From the NCBI GenBank assembly GCA_016191985.1, contig JACPVB010000090.1:1-5134 (forward strand): a stretch of 5,134 bases of DNA, in the 5' to 3' direction. This document shows, one piece after another, positions 5,004 to 5,134 of the stretch. Made by a program: the position numbers and the translations under genes. Under the pieces are notes generated by a model. It was not told where the DNA came from. It made no database searches and was given only the letters and a program-made list of their open reading frames with translations. Each line of letters starts with the position of its first letter. The stretch's first letter is position 1. Source of the DNA: Chloroflexota bacterium. GTDB lineage: Bacteria > Chloroflexota > Anaerolineae > Anaerolineales > Villigracilaceae.

Positions 5004-5134
5004 ATGACCTCTTCCCATCCCACCATCTTCTCCATCACTGAATCCGAAATTGACTTGAACGACCTGCTTGCAAAAATCACGCTGACCAGCACAGGTGCAG
5101 CCGCCATCTTTACGGGCATGGTGCGTGGAGTAAC
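5004..5134 (+). CDS. moaE: Molybdopterin synthase catalytic subunit, N-terminal part (cut by window edge)
   Basis: MoaE is the large subunit of molybdopterin synthase, which with MoaD inserts the dithiolene sulfurs. Only the first 43 codons are present and the frame is still open at the edge. The translation begins MTSSHPTIFSITESEID and reaches GAAAIFTGMVRGV, which matches the N-terminal MoaE pattern: F-x-I strand, a polar helix, then GA-x3-F-x-G-x-VR. The catalytic lysines lie beyond the window. ATG 5004 gives the expected N-terminus, but no Shine-Dalgarno site is visible in the 28-bp AT-rich gap after moaD. Confidence 0.88.
   Translation, partial: MTSSHPTIFSITESEIDLNDLLAKITLTSTGAAAIFTGMVRGV

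Overview
The window is chromosomal and gene-dense, carrying ordinary housekeeping genes and no phage, plasmid, CRISPR, tRNA or rRNA genes. The mix suggests Chloroflexota, most likely an Anaerolineae-like bacterium. The hints are a Gram-positive-style ScpA, a fused PabB-PabC folate enzyme, a small lipoprotein with an SLAC lipobox, promoters placed so close to start codons that the mRNAs should be leaderless, and ATTACGAAT-type intergenic repeats. This placement is inference only (about 0.6).

Layout from left to right. Bases 1-100 are GC-rich and hold several overlapping inverted repeats that can form mutually exclusive hairpins; I found no recognisable gene there. A good sigma-70-type promoter (130-157) and Shine-Dalgarno site (177-182) then lead into a small secreted lipoprotein gene (190-651, +). 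A 122-bp foldback element (672-793) separates it from the convergent pabB-pabC fusion gene (800-2524, -). That gene begins with TTG only 12 bp from a divergent vanZ-like membrane protein gene (2537-2914, +). A perfect 18-bp inverted repeat (2909-2950) is the shared terminator of vanZ and the convergent scpA (2965-3738, -). A 69-bp divergent promoter region, with mirrored TATAATTCG boxes, separates scpA from moaC. From there a molybdenum cofactor cluster runs rightwards: moaC (3808-4287), a small cupin gene (4359-4724), moaD (4727-4975) and the start of moaE (5004 to the window edge).

Function. MoaC makes cyclic pyranopterin monophosphate; MoaD and MoaE together form molybdopterin synthase, which acts on it next. 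A single-domain cupin sits between these two steps, 2 bp ahead of moaD, and is the least explained part of the cluster. The PabB-PabC fusion combines aminodeoxychorismate synthase component I and aminodeoxychorismate lyase, giving p-aminobenzoate for folate. ScpA is the kleisin of the SMC condensin. The lipoprotein and the VanZ-like protein have no assignable specific role.

I did not find an obviously new multi-gene system. The best leads are the foldback element, the alternative-hairpin region at the left edge, the cupin embedded in the moa cluster, and the compact leaderless divergent promoters.
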